DNA of 64,000 nt from Lysinibacillus sp. PLM2 (GTDB taxonomy: Bacteria > Bacillota > Bacilli > Bacillales_A > Planococcaceae), in the NCBI GenBank assembly GCA_023168345.1, contig AP025689.1, forward strand, positions 556,001 to 620,000. The letters are read 5' to 3'. The translations under genes and the position numbers were made by a program. Positions 33,185-42,794 of the stretch are shown here, piece after piece (position 1 is the first letter of the stretch; every line of letters starts with the position of its first letter). Under the pieces are notes generated by a model that was not told the DNA's origin, made no database searches, and was given only the letters and a program-made list of their open reading frames with translations.

Positions 33185-34072
33185 ATGAGCATATTGAAGT
33201 TATTGGCCAAAATATATTTCAATAAAATTGAGGTAAAAGGAGCATTTCCGAACTCAGCGTCTTTCTATATAAGTAACCATAGAAACGGGGCAGTAGACGG
33301 TTTTGTCATTCTTTCGATTTTTAAACAAAAATTAATCTCGATTATAGGAAAAAATTTAACGAACAACGCTTTTATGAAATGTTTTTTTGGTGGGCAAATT
33401 GAAATTTATAGGAAGCCCCAAAACATGGAGGAAATGCGACACAATAGAAAAGAATTAAATCGTATTAACACAGAAATTGAAAATGGAACGAGTGTATTAA
33501 TGTTTCCTGAAGGAACAAGCCATTTAAACAAAGGACTTCTTCCAATAAAAAAAGGAGTTGCACATGTCTATTCATCGTTAAAAAATCAAGAAATAATTCC
33601 AATTGGTCTTCACTATGAAAAAGGTTGGAGCTTTAGGAGCAATGTGTTTGTTCAAATAGGTGTGCCTGTCAAACTTTCCGGTGAAACAATAGACGAAAAA
33701 ATAGAAGAAATTAAAAACACTTTAGAAAATGTATACGATGATGAGTATACATTTGCAAAGCCTAAAAAAAGTATCCTCAGGTCAATTATTTTTTCACCAA
33801 TCATTCTATTATTCTTTATTTTTAATTTACTAGTAATGTGCATACCTTATTTCGTTGGGAAAAAATTTGCCGATGATAAAAATGTCATTGCTCTTTGGAG
33901 AATTTTATCTGGGGTACCCGTTTTTTTAGTGCAATTACTAATTTACGTTTGCTTAGGATTTGCCTATCCCATCTTTCTTGTGGTGTATGTAATCGTGACA
34001 ATCGTGGGGCTTTTAATATATCGACCGTGGAAAGATGCTATCGGGTTGAGTAATGAAGGGGGAAAGAAATGA
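33185..34072 (+). CDS. 1-acyl-glycerol-3-phosphate acyltransferase-like (PlsC family) membrane protein
   Basis: The 295-residue protein has the acyltransferase motif I as NHRNGAVD (residue 31), motif III FPEGTSH (residue 105) and a later proline-rich IPIGLHY region. The HX5D spacing is seen in the subgroup with NHPN-type motifs. Two or three membrane helices lie in residues 195-285, a C-terminal extension absent from minimal PlsC. It would acylate lysophospholipid or a related glycerolipid at the membrane. Its stop overlaps the next gene by four bases, so the two are probably cotranslated. Confidence 0.83.
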   Translation: MSILKLLAKIYFNKIEVKGAFPNSASFYISNHRNGAVDGFVILSIFKQKLISIIGKNLTNNAFMKCFFGGQIEIYRKPQNMEEMRHNRKELNRINTEIENGTSVLMFPEGTSHLNKGLLPIKKGVAHVYSSLKNQEIIPIGLHYEKGWSFRSNVFVQIGVPVKLSGETIDEKIEEIKNTLENVYDDEYTFAKPKKSILRSIIFSPIILLFFIFNLLVMCIPYFVGKKFADDKNVIALWRILSGVPVFLVQLLIYVCLGFAYPIFLVVYVIVTIVGLLIYRPWKDAIGLSNEGGKK

Positions 34073-36330
34073 AACGCTATATTTCAACTTTTAAAGATAA
34101 AGGAAGTATCGAGCAAGATGGAGGAAAGGGTCATAATTTAAAAATTTTAACGCAAAGTGGATTTAATGTTCCTGAGGGAATCGTTATACATGCAGATTTT
34201 TACAAAGAGGTTTACGGTACACCGATTGAATTTTCTTATTCAAATACAGAACTGTTAAAGATGCAATGCGAAGAAATGCAAAAGAAAGTAAAAGAAAAAG
34301 AACTCCCATCGGAATTGATGGACGAAATATCTTATCATATTAACTCCGATTTTTTATATGCTGTTCGATCATCTTCCACATTTGAAGACTTAGAAGGATC
34401 AGCCTTTGCAGGACAGCATGAGACCTATTTAAATGTATCTGTTTATGACCTAGAAGAAAAGGTGAAAGAATGCTTTGCGTCTCTTTGGAATATGCACGCA
34501 GTTATCTATCGAAAGGAACGAGGCTTTTCACAGGATGAAGCAAGTATGGCTGTCGTCATTCAAAAAATGGTACCTAGTGAAAGTGCAGGGGTAGCATTCT
34601 CAGTCGATCCAATACACGGAGCATTTCATCGAGTATTCATCGAATCCAGCTTTGGACTTGGCGAAAATGTTGTTGCAGGTGAAGGATTAACAGATACATG
34701 GGTTGTGGATACGAAAAATAACACCATTCAAGAAAACTTAGCAGGGGAAAAAGGTAGTCTTACGAAAAAACAGGTTTTAGAAATAAGTAAATTAGCGAAA
34801 AAAATTGAAAAGTATTATTCATCACCACAAGATATTGAATGGGCTATTTTTGAAGGAGATGTTTATTTATTACAATCAAGACCACAAACTACAATTCCTG
34901 CTTACTTTACGAGAGATGAATCTGCAGAACGTTTCCCAGATCCAATAACTCCACTAACATGGGATTTTGTTGAGGAGGCATTTAATATTTCGCTTGAATA
35001 TTCATTAAGATTAATGAATATTGACCTTCCAACGAGACCTTGGTTTTCTAAAAAAGGTGGTTATATTTATGGAAATCAGACTGCCGTTGAAATGTTAGCA
35101 TTGAAAAGACCACTAAAATTGCAAAAAATTGAAGACATTCTTCAATTCAATGAAAAATATTTTTGGGCACATGAATTAGCTCAACAATGGGAAAACGATC
35201 TATCTCTATATTTAGTAAGAATGGGTGAGTTAAATCATGTTCCAAATGAAACAAATTCACTCGAAACATTTAAGCACTATTTTGAAAAATTATTTACTTC
35301 AGCAAATGAATATTTCAAACCAAATATTGCAATATCCATGACTCAAAGCTTCTTAGTTGGGACATTGTTTGAAGCGCTGCTTTGTAAATGTGGAGATCAA
35401 CTAGTAGCAAAAAGTAATTTGGAGAAAATCTTATCGTTAGCAAAAATCCGTACAGCAAATATTAATAAGGAACTAGCAAATATAAAGGAGCGTGAGCTGA
35501 ATAATCCTGAGTTTCAGTTGTTTTTGGAGAAATATGGCCATAGAGAGCTTACATTTGATTATTACTATCCAACATGGGCAGAAAAACCAGAAGTGTTAAT
35601 GGATTTAGTCATACCAAATCAATCATTACAGCAGCATGAAACAAATGGGGTGAAGGTTTTAATGGATTTAACTTCAGGGGAATCAGATGATGTTTCAGAG
35701 TCTCTGTATCGTTTAGTACAGCTTGCGATTTTGTACACAGAGCTAGATGATGAGGAGCATTTTCAAACAACTAGAGTTAATTTACTAGCCAGAAAATCAA
35801 TTGGTATCTTAGGTAGGAAATTAAAATTAACGGACCCTTACGATTTATTTTTCTTAAATAAACATGAGCTGTACGAGATTTTGAATGGAAGTGCTGTAAA
35901 TGAACAGGACCTAATCCAAAGAAGAAAAGAATTTCAACAACTGTATAACACTGCACCTGTTTGGAACTATTCAGAAAAGGAAGAAGAAATGATCGAGTTA
36001 AAAGATGGCGTTTTAAAGGGTGTGCCAGGAAGTGCAGGTATGGTGGAAGGTGAAGTTTGTATTGTGAAAAACGTTGATGATTTTAAGAACGTAAAAGAAG
36101 GTAGCATTTTAGTTACAAGAACAACGAATCCTGCATGGACAACGCTTTTCTATTCTGCCAAAGGCCTCATTACAGAATCAGGTGGACCATTATCTCATGG
36201 AGCTGTTACTGCTAGGGAAGTTGGTATTCCAGCTGTAATGAGTGTTCGGAACTGTTTAACAATTTTAAAAGACGGAGATATTGTAGTCGTTGATGGAACG
36301 AGAGGAATTGTTAAATTAAAAGAATCATAA
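34069..36330 (+). CDS. PEP-synthase/rifampicin phosphotransferase-like protein
   Basis: The 753-residue protein has an N-terminal ATP-grasp pyruvate-phosphate-dikinase domain (about 1-280; GGKGHNLKIL, AVRSSSTFEDLEGSAFAGQHETYLN, QSRPQT). A central region (about 285-640) follows, and a C-terminal swivelling phosphohistidine domain (about 665-750; TTNPAWTTLF, SGGPLSHGAVTAREVGIPAV, where the His is phosphorylated). This order matches rifampicin phosphotransferases (about 860 residues) more than PpsA, which needs a PEP-binding TIM barrel. It is shorter than Rph. Substrate is uncertain. It overlaps the PlsC-like gene by four bases. Confidence 0.78.
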   Translation: MKRYISTFKDKGSIEQDGGKGHNLKILTQSGFNVPEGIVIHADFYKEVYGTPIEFSYSNTELLKMQCEEMQKKVKEKELPSELMDEISYHINSDFLYAVRSSSTFEDLEGSAFAGQHETYLNVSVYDLEEKVKECFASLWNMHAVIYRKERGFSQDEASMAVVIQKMVPSESAGVAFSVDPIHGAFHRVFIESSFGLGENVVAGEGLTDTWVVDTKNNTIQENLAGEKGSLTKKQVLEISKLAKKIEKYYSSPQDIEWAIFEGDVYLLQSRPQTTIPAYFTRDESAERFPDPITPLTWDFVEEAFNISLEYSLRLMNIDLPTRPWFSKKGGYIYGNQTAVEMLALKRPLKLQKIEDILQFNEKYFWAHELAQQWENDLSLYLVRMGELNHVPNETNSLETFKHYFEKLFTSANEYFKPNIAISMTQSFLVGTLFEALLCKCGDQLVAKSNLEKILSLAKIRTANINKELANIKERELNNPEFQLFLEKYGHRELTFDYYYPTWAEKPEVLMDLVIPNQSLQQHETNGVKVLMDLTSGESDDVSESLYRLVQLAILYTELDDEEHFQTTRVNLLARKSIGILGRKLKLTDPYDLFFLNKHELYEILNGSAVNEQDLIQRRKEFQQLYNTAPVWNYSEKEEEMIELKDGVLKGVPGSAGMVEGEVCIVKNVDDFKNVKEGSILVTRTTNPAWTTLFYSAKGLITESGGPLSHGAVTAREVGIPAVMSVRNCLTILKDGDIVVVDGTRGIVKLKES

Positions 36331-36415
36331 ATTTTGTAATTGTTTTCTCCCTCTATTATCCTTTGATCTATAATAAACAATAGATATGTAAAAAGATAGA
36401 AGAGGAGTCCTTTAT

Positions 36416-37489
36416 TTGAAAGTACTATCAATTTTTTTGGTAACGATCATAAGCCTAATAGGTGTCGTCATCTTCGAATTAATCGATTTTCCAGTTCCTT
36501 GGATGCTAGGACCATTGTTTGCAGTGCTACTAAGTCAATTCTTTATTAAAAAAGTTGCATTAGAATGGCCATCTTATTTTCGAAATATCGGACTTGTAAT
36601 TGTTGGTGCAGCGATAGGGCACTCTTTTCAATTTGATTTGTTTGCTGGAATGGGATGGCTTGTATTATTTATGCTTATAAATCTAACGTTAGTGCTTTTA
36701 ACAACGATTATTGCATTAGGTATCGAAAAATTTAGCCATATCCCATTGAAAACAGCCATTACTTGTACAGTTCCAGGGGGGATCTCTCAAATTGTAACCT
36801 TTGCCGAGGAAGAAAAGGATATCAACCTTGCAATTGTTACGTATTTCCATGTGATAAGGGTAATAAGTATTGTCATGCTTATCCCATTTTTTGTATCAGG
36901 TCATGTTGTTAAAGGGGATAATCATCTAGGGTTCAGTATTTCAACACTTCTTCCACTTGGACTACTCATTTTTACTTGTTGGATTTTTGCTTTAATAGGT
37001 AAAAAATTAAAATTACCAGTACCTTTCTTTTTAACACCTGTTTTTCTTGTATTAATACTTCAGCTAACACCATTTGAAATAGCTGAAGTACCTGTTTGGT
37101 TATTACATATTGCTCAATTGTTTATTGGAGCATATATTGGCTTTTTACTGAAGCCAAGTATGCTGAAGCTTGGAGCAAGAGTAATAACGATTGGAATTGT
37201 AAGTGCACTTGTTTTACTCGGTATCACTTTAGCGCAAGGATGGATAGTGAGCTACTTTTTTAATTACTCATTACCGACAGGTTTTTTAAGTACAGCGGCG
37301 GGTGGATTAGATCAAATGAGTTTGCTTGCAACCGCAATTGGTGCAGACATTTCAGCTGTTACCGTTTTTCAGATGTTTCGATTATTATTCATTTTCATCA
37401 TTGTTTTTCCGATGTTAAAAGTTGTCTGTAATTGGATAGATAGGAGAAATGCACAAATACAAGATACAGAAGTAGATGTTAGTAATTAA
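36416..37489 (+). CDS. AbrB-family (putative ammonia monooxygenase/transport) membrane protein
   Basis: The 357-residue protein starts at TTG 36416 after AGAGGAG. It has about ten membrane helices in two similar halves, with PVPWMLGPL in the first and LPTGFLSTAAGGLDQMSLLA in the second; these are the AbrB duplication-domain motifs. The historical label of ammonia monooxygenase is unreliable; members are probably transporters or membrane regulators. It is monocistronic with a terminator. Confidence 0.85.
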   Translation: MKVLSIFLVTIISLIGVVIFELIDFPVPWMLGPLFAVLLSQFFIKKVALEWPSYFRNIGLVIVGAAIGHSFQFDLFAGMGWLVLFMLINLTLVLLTTIIALGIEKFSHIPLKTAITCTVPGGISQIVTFAEEEKDINLAIVTYFHVIRVISIVMLIPFFVSGHVVKGDNHLGFSISTLLPLGLLIFTCWIFALIGKKLKLPVPFFLTPVFLVLILQLTPFEIAEVPVWLLHIAQLFIGAYIGFLLKPSMLKLGARVITIGIVSALVLLGITLAQGWIVSYFFNYSLPTGFLSTAAGGLDQMSLLATAIGADISAVTVFQMFRLLFIFIIVFPMLKVVCNWIDRRNAQIQDTEVDVSN

Positions 37490-37531
37490 AAATATAAAGA
37501 ATAACTCTTTTTCAATATGAAATAATAAATG

Positions 37532-37566
37532 AGAATTGTTTGTAAAAACAGTTCTCTTTTCATTTT
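37532..37566 (+). terminator. Intrinsic terminator
   Basis: GAGAATTGTTT pairs with AAACAGTTCTC, followed by TTTTCATTTT. Confidence 0.75.
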
Positions 37567-37587
37567 ATATTGAATGGAGAGAAGGAA

Positions 37588-39012
37588 ATGATTATAAAGA
37601 AATTAAATGTTTGGGTTATTATGTTTATATTTTTAGTATTAAATGTAGATGTTATTTCTGCAAATGATTCAAATCCTCATTCTCCAGAAGAACTCACCCC
37701 TCTATATTTCGATGGAAATGGTAAAGTGAGTAAGCCAACGCCGTTTTACATTGGGAATTCAACGGGATTAATTGAGGTGGGTACATTAGAACCAGGTATT
37801 GTATTTTCTCCTACAAAGGTGACAGCAAATTACTTTATAGTTAAGGGTATTGAATATACTTTTTATATTCCGAAATCCGCTATGATATCGACTGATGAAA
37901 AACCGACGTTCCATCAGCTTACTAAAAAATCAGTTGGTGCAAAGCTTATTGCCTCTACAAATGCTGCGTTTATCGATGAGGATGGTAGGGAATTGGGGAA
38001 AATAGCGAAAGGTCAAGAAATCAAATTAGCTTCGATTAAACATGCATATGGCGTTGTTAATTTGCTTGGTAGGCAAGTTTATATTGATTTGAAAGATTTT
38101 CAGCATGTAAATCTAGTAAACCCAAAAAAGAATATTAGCTATAAAGAGATGTCTATTTTATTACAAATATTTTCTAACCTTTATCCAGAGTTTCTAGAGT
38201 TAAAAGAGATAGGGAAATCGATAGAAGGTAGGACATTATATGCAGTGAAACTCGGAAAGGGCAAGAAAGAAATATTGTTGGATGCTTCTATTCATGCTAG
38301 AGAGCATATGACGACCAATTTATTACTTGAAATGATTGATCAGTATTCTAAAGCATATGATACTGGGTCTAATTATGAAGGATTTAATGCTAATCAATTA
38401 TTAAATCAAGTTAGTATATGGTTTGTTCCAATGATGAATCCAGACGGTGTAACGCTCGTCCAAACTATGGAAAATGTTTCTCCTGAAGTTTTAATGATCA
38501 ACAATGGAAGGATAAATTTTAATCATTGGAAATCGAATATTCGAGGGGTAGACTTGAATCGGAATTTTGATGGCGGATGGATGACTTCACAATCAACAAA
38601 ATATCCTGCATACAAAGACTTCAAAGGGAAAAGAGCTTTTTCTGAGCCAGAGTCAAAACATTTGAGAGATTTTATTGCTCAGCTAAACATAAAAACATAT
38701 ATTTCATATCATAGCTCAGGTTCAATATTATACTACTATCATCATCAAAAGGGTGAAAATTTAAAGCGGGATCTTCGACTGGCTAGGAAGTTAAGTAATG
38801 TAACGGGTTATAAAGTGATGCCTCCGACAGGGGACGTTGGATCTGGAGCGTCAGCAGATTGGTTTATCATGACTTATAAGTTACCTGGGATTACAATAGA
38901 AATTGCCCCGCCCGTTCATGAATCCGTCGTTCCTTTAAAATATTGGGACAGTATTTGGGAAAAGAATAAAACTGTAGGATTAGTTGGAGCTGAAGAAGCT
39001 GCAATGAGATAA
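37588..39012 (+). CDS. Secreted M14 zinc carboxypeptidase with N-terminal SH3-like region, copy 1
   Basis: The 474-residue protein starts at ATG 37588 after GAGAAGG, with a signal peptide cleaved near ISA-ND. Residues about 45-185 are beta-rich and carry an SH3-like segment. The M14 domain follows with the zinc motif DASIHAREHMTTN (HxxE), the PMMNPDGV and RGVDLNRNFDGGW substrate region, the third ligand in YISYHSSG, and the catalytic Glu in TIEIAPP. It should cleave C-terminal or gamma-D-Glu peptide bonds outside the cell, perhaps in peptidoglycan peptides. A close paralog follows at 39239. Confidence 0.9.
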   Translation: MIIKKLNVWVIMFIFLVLNVDVISANDSNPHSPEELTPLYFDGNGKVSKPTPFYIGNSTGLIEVGTLEPGIVFSPTKVTANYFIVKGIEYTFYIPKSAMISTDEKPTFHQLTKKSVGAKLIASTNAAFIDEDGRELGKIAKGQEIKLASIKHAYGVVNLLGRQVYIDLKDFQHVNLVNPKKNISYKEMSILLQIFSNLYPEFLELKEIGKSIEGRTLYAVKLGKGKKEILLDASIHAREHMTTNLLLEMIDQYSKAYDTGSNYEGFNANQLLNQVSIWFVPMMNPDGVTLVQTMENVSPEVLMINNGRINFNHWKSNIRGVDLNRNFDGGWMTSQSTKYPAYKDFKGKRAFSEPESKHLRDFIAQLNIKTYISYHSSGSILYYYHHQKGENLKRDLRLARKLSNVTGYKVMPPTGDVGSGASADWFIMTYKLPGITIEIAPPVHESVVPLKYWDSIWEKNKTVGLVGAEEAAMR

Positions 39013-39069
39013 TGGAAAATAAGGGATTTAAATGATTCCAATTTCTTATTATAAAAATATAACCATGGT

Positions 39070-39100
39070 ACTTGAGGATTAATTTCCTCAAGTTTTTTTT
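39070..39100 (+). terminator. Intrinsic terminator between the two M14 genes
   Basis: ACTTGAGGA pairs with TCCTCAAGT, followed by eight T. Confidence 0.88.
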
Positions 39101-39238
39101 ATGATAAGAGATTATTACGATAAAGAAATAAAATTTTAATGAAAATTTAACGAAAAGGTACCACATTGATAATATTTTTGAAGTATAGTTTATTTATTAA
39201 TAAAATACCATTTTATATGAAACGGGGAATTTGCATCT

Positions 39239-40861
39239 ATGAATTTTCATAAAAGGAGTTTATCAATACTACTAGCAACATCTTTAATTTCGTCTCAAGC
39301 ATCAATTGTTTCTGCTAGTGAAACGAATGACGAATATAAGGGAGAGATAAATAGTTCCTTTTCAACAATAACGTCTGAAATATTTCAGTCAGGTATAGCG
39401 GAAAATGAAGCACCGGCAGAAAATCAAACAACGATTGATGACATATTAAAGGATGAAGCCGTGGACCAAAATGGGGATACGGAATCTCAAAATCCCACAA
39501 ATAACGAAGAAGAAACGCAAGTGACAACTGAAATTGAGGAAAGTGTTTCACCATACATAGAAGGAAATGGGAAGGTTGTACAATCAACACCGTATTATTT
39601 TTCAACACCAAATGGATTTGTGAAAGTAGGTACAATTGAAGAAGGTGTTATCCTAAAACCGACTAGAGTATCTACAAACTACTTTATTATTAATGCTGGA
39701 AACAAAGTATACTATATTCCTAGAACAGCTTTTACATCTACAAAAGAAAAAACAAACATAGAGAGCCATTTGCAAGGTAGTTTTCCAAGAACAATAGTGG
39801 CTGAAAATGATGCGGAGTTTAAAGATAAAAGTGGCAACGTTTTAGGGTCTATAGCAAAAGGCCAACAAGTAAAGTTACATATGGTAAATGGTGGTCGTGG
39901 TGTTATTGAACTATTTGGAAAGCGTGTTTACGTTGATTTAAGTGACTTCAAACATATCAATCAAGTGTTACCTAAAAAGAATATTAGTTATAAAGAAATG
40001 GAATATCATATAAAAGTATTTTCATATATGTACCCAGAGTTTTCAAAGCTTGAAAAAATTGGAGCCTCCGTTGAGGGAAGGCCATTATATGCATTGAAAA
40101 TAGGGAATGGCAAAGAGGAAATCATTATGGATGCTTCCATGCATGCCCGAGAGCATATGACAACAAATGTATTGTTAGAAATGATTGATGAGTATACATA
40201 TGCTTATATTAATGAAAAGAAATATGGTACTTATAATGTGAAGGCATTGTTAGACAAGGTGAGTATTTGGTATGTACCAATGATGAATCCGGATGGAGTA
40301 ACACTAGTTCAAACGAAAGCAAATTCTACAGCTGCAACAAAACTTTTGAATAAGGGTAGTGTCAATTATAATCGTTGGAAGGCGAATATTCGCGGGGTTG
40401 ATTTAAACCGTAACTTTGATGGAGGCTGGATTACAAAAGCATCAACAAAATACGCCTCTTACAAAAACTATAAAGGGACAAAGGCATTTTCAGAGCCTGA
40501 ATCACGGGCGTTAAGAGACTTTGTAGCAAAACACAAGTTTAAATCTTATATTTCATACCATAGTTCAGGCTCTGTTTTATATTATTTCCATCATCAAACG
40601 TCAACTCAATTAAAACGAGATCTAGCTTTAGCTAATTCTATTAAAAAAGAAACAGGTTATAGTATTATGCCACCAACTGGCGAAACTGGATCTGGAGCAT
40701 CAACGGATTGGTTTATCATGAATTATAAAATGCCTGGTATTACAGTTGAAATAGCACCTTTCCAAGGGGAAACAGTTGTTTCATTAAAATACTGGGATAG
40801 TATTTGGAAGAAAAATAAAACAGTAGGATTATTAGCAGCAACAGAAGCAAGTTTAAGATAG
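39239..40861 (+). CDS. Secreted M14 zinc carboxypeptidase, copy 2 with acidic extension
   Basis: The 540-residue paralog has a signal peptide (cleavage near VSA-SE), then an acidic, Glu/Asn-rich low-complexity linker (about residues 28-105) absent from copy 1. The remaining modules match copy 1: a beta-rich SH3-like region, DASMHAREHMTTN, RGVDLNRNFDGGW, YISYHSSG and TVEIAPF. All zinc ligands and the catalytic Glu are kept. The acidic linker may hold the enzyme away from the wall. It has its own terminator and probably its own promoter. Confidence 0.9.
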   Translation: MNFHKRSLSILLATSLISSQASIVSASETNDEYKGEINSSFSTITSEIFQSGIAENEAPAENQTTIDDILKDEAVDQNGDTESQNPTNNEEETQVTTEIEESVSPYIEGNGKVVQSTPYYFSTPNGFVKVGTIEEGVILKPTRVSTNYFIINAGNKVYYIPRTAFTSTKEKTNIESHLQGSFPRTIVAENDAEFKDKSGNVLGSIAKGQQVKLHMVNGGRGVIELFGKRVYVDLSDFKHINQVLPKKNISYKEMEYHIKVFSYMYPEFSKLEKIGASVEGRPLYALKIGNGKEEIIMDASMHAREHMTTNVLLEMIDEYTYAYINEKKYGTYNVKALLDKVSIWYVPMMNPDGVTLVQTKANSTAATKLLNKGSVNYNRWKANIRGVDLNRNFDGGWITKASTKYASYKNYKGTKAFSEPESRALRDFVAKHKFKSYISYHSSGSVLYYFHHQTSTQLKRDLALANSIKKETGYSIMPPTGETGSGASTDWFIMNYKMPGITVEIAPFQGETVVSLKYWDSIWKKNKTVGLLAATEASLR

Positions 40862-40868
40862 TTTAAAG

Positions 40869-40911
40869 AATGGAGTCCGTTCGTATAATAGGGAGCGGAT
40901 TCCATTTTTTG
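40869..40911 (+). terminator. Intrinsic terminator after M14 copy 2
   Basis: AATGGAGTCCG pairs with CGGATTCCATT, followed by TTTT. Confidence 0.82.
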
Positions 40912-41096
40912 TTAATAAAGGAATTAGAATTAAAGTAAATAACCGTGATATCATCCATTTACTCATAAATTCACTTAAATTTCATAATTTGCTAAGTAAG
41001 TGTCGATTGTTGTAAATCCATGTTCGGTGGTATGATAATAATAGTGCGCTCATTTGTGAAATTGAGTGTCTATAAATGAGGGGAACATGACACAAT

Positions 41097-41981
41097 ATGC
41101 GAAACTACTTAGACTTATGGGCTAAGACAGTAAAAACGGGAATTATTAAATCAAATTTAATTCCGATGATTGCTGCACTTATGCTCGCTTTATATACGTA
41201 CGAATTAGACTTCGTAGAAAACATCCCAAATATTATTTTTGCCTTTTTGGGAAGTGCTTTAATTATTGGGGCTGCGGGGGCATTTAATAATTTATATGAT
41301 CGTGACATTGATATCAAAATGCATCGTACTAAAAACCGTCCAACAGTAACGGGCGATATAAATATAAAACTAGTACTTACTGTTGCGATTGTAATGCTAA
41401 TAGTAGGTTTATCTCTACTAGCAATAACAACATGGTTAGCAGCATTTTTAGGTTTCCTAGGAGTATTCTTTTATGTTGTTCCTTATACAATGTGGACAAA
41501 GCGTAGAACGATATGGAACACAGAAGTAGGGAGTATTTCAGGAGCTATGCCGCCGTTAATTGGTTGGGCAGCAGTATCGCCTGACATTTGGCATCCAGCA
41601 GCCTGGGCGTTATTTATCATTATGGTAATTTGGCAAATGCCTCATTTTTATGCGATTGCAATTCGTAAAAAAGATGATTATGCTGCAGCTGAAATTCCAA
41701 TGCTACCAGTTATTAAAGGAATCCGCAGAACCTATGTACAAACGAATGTTTATTTAATCATTCTTACATTAACAAGCTTTTTATTTGCTCCAATAAGCTG
41801 GGGGTTAACACTCGTATCATTCATTTTAGGCGTTATCTGGCTATGGTTAAGCTTTGTCGGTTATCACAAAATGGAAGGAAAAACATGGGCGAATAAAATG
41901 TTTGGTTATTCTTTATTCTTTATGACATTCGAATTTGCCACAGTTATTATTTACTCGACAGTTGCGATATTTATTAGTTAG
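41097..41981 (+). CDS. ctaB: Protoheme IX farnesyltransferase (heme O synthase)
   Basis: The 294-residue membrane prenyltransferase has the first Asp-rich motif NNLYDRDIDIKMHRTKNRP near residue 65 and a second conserved region AIAIRKKDDYAAAEIPMLP near 190, with about nine helices. It attaches a farnesyl group to heme B to make heme O for terminal oxidases. It stands alone here, apart from any cta oxidase genes. GAGGGGAA precedes the ATG. Confidence 0.93.
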   Translation: MRNYLDLWAKTVKTGIIKSNLIPMIAALMLALYTYELDFVENIPNIIFAFLGSALIIGAAGAFNNLYDRDIDIKMHRTKNRPTVTGDINIKLVLTVAIVMLIVGLSLLAITTWLAAFLGFLGVFFYVVPYTMWTKRRTIWNTEVGSISGAMPPLIGWAAVSPDIWHPAAWALFIIMVIWQMPHFYAIAIRKKDDYAAAEIPMLPVIKGIRRTYVQTNVYLIILTLTSFLFAPISWGLTLVSFILGVIWLWLSFVGYHKMEGKTWANKMFGYSLFFMTFEFATVIIYSTVAIFIS

Positions 41982-41992
41982 GCAATTTTTTA

Positions 41993-42025
41993 GCGTAAGA
42001 CTTTAAAACGTCTTATGCTTTTTTT
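41993..42025 (+). terminator. Intrinsic terminator after ctaB
   Basis: GCGTAAGAC pairs with GTCTTATGC and runs into seven T. Confidence 0.9.
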
Positions 42026-42027
42026 AT

Positions 42028-42598
42028 TGAAATAGGAAAGGGGATGATCTAACTAGTAGCACCGATTTTAGAAATCAAAAAAATACAACACTTTAATCTA
42101 TGAGGAATATTGTTTATTAATTTGAGTACAGTTACTAATACAGTATTTCGGCTTACAAACCTGTTATTTATTAGTTTTTTAAAATGAACTCATTATCTTA
42201 TAGCATGTTATACAACAATTATATCGAAATTGTGAACGAAATTGTGATAAAAATGTTACATTTCCTTTCTGTTTGTGTTATTGGTGAAAAGAGATGATAA
42301 ACTAAACTCAACATAAAAAGTAACAAGTATTTTTTATGTAAATCGCTCTTTAGTAGAAGTGACTAGTAAAGCTCAATGAACCTTTTGAAAGCTTGTTCGA
42401 CAAGATATATAACCTCCCCTATAATTATATAAAAATATAGCTTTTAAAAAGGTCAGTTAAAAGTGGACTCTGATAACAGAGTCCACTTTTTTTGCTATAT
42501 GCCTATGTAGTTAGTAATATCGTTCCTATAAAGGACAAGTAATAATTGCAGTTATGGAGAATTTTTGCGTATTGAATCATAATTATATTCATGAGAAC
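42028..42598. other. Gene-free intergenic region after ctaB
   Basis: No gene is seen in this AT-rich stretch of about 570 bp. It holds an isolated terminator hairpin at 42459-42493 and a TTGTGAACGAAATTGTGA direct repeat near 42228-42247. The IS3 remnant begins at its right end. Confidence 0.6.
42459..42493. terminator. Isolated terminator hairpin
   Basis: AAAAGTGGACTC pairs with GAGTCCACTTTT, followed by TTT. There is no gene directly upstream, so it may be a relic. Confidence 0.75.
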
Positions 42599-42599
42599 T

Positions 42600-42775
42600 T
42601 ATAGAACACCTCGAACAAGAACTTAAGAAATATAAACGGATGCTTTAATTACAAAAAGAATGAATGCAAAATTAAAAGGTATGAGTCCGGTGCAATACCG
42701 AATTCATACCCAACATGCTTCTAATTATACAACCGTACTTAATTTTTAGGGATCACTTCAAAGTTGACTCCAATA
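42600..42775 (+). mobile_element. IS3-family (IS150-type) 3' remnant
   Basis: Two fragments read like the end of an OrfB transposase: EHLEQELKKYK near 42607-42640 and NAKLKGMSPVQYRIHTQ near 42661-42711, ending in TAG at 42749-42751. It is followed by GGGATCACTTCAAAGTTGAC, like an IS150-type end. The rest of the element is absent. A frame break lies between the two fragments. Confidence 0.7.
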
Positions 42776-42794
42776 TTTTTATTAAAAATCAGCT

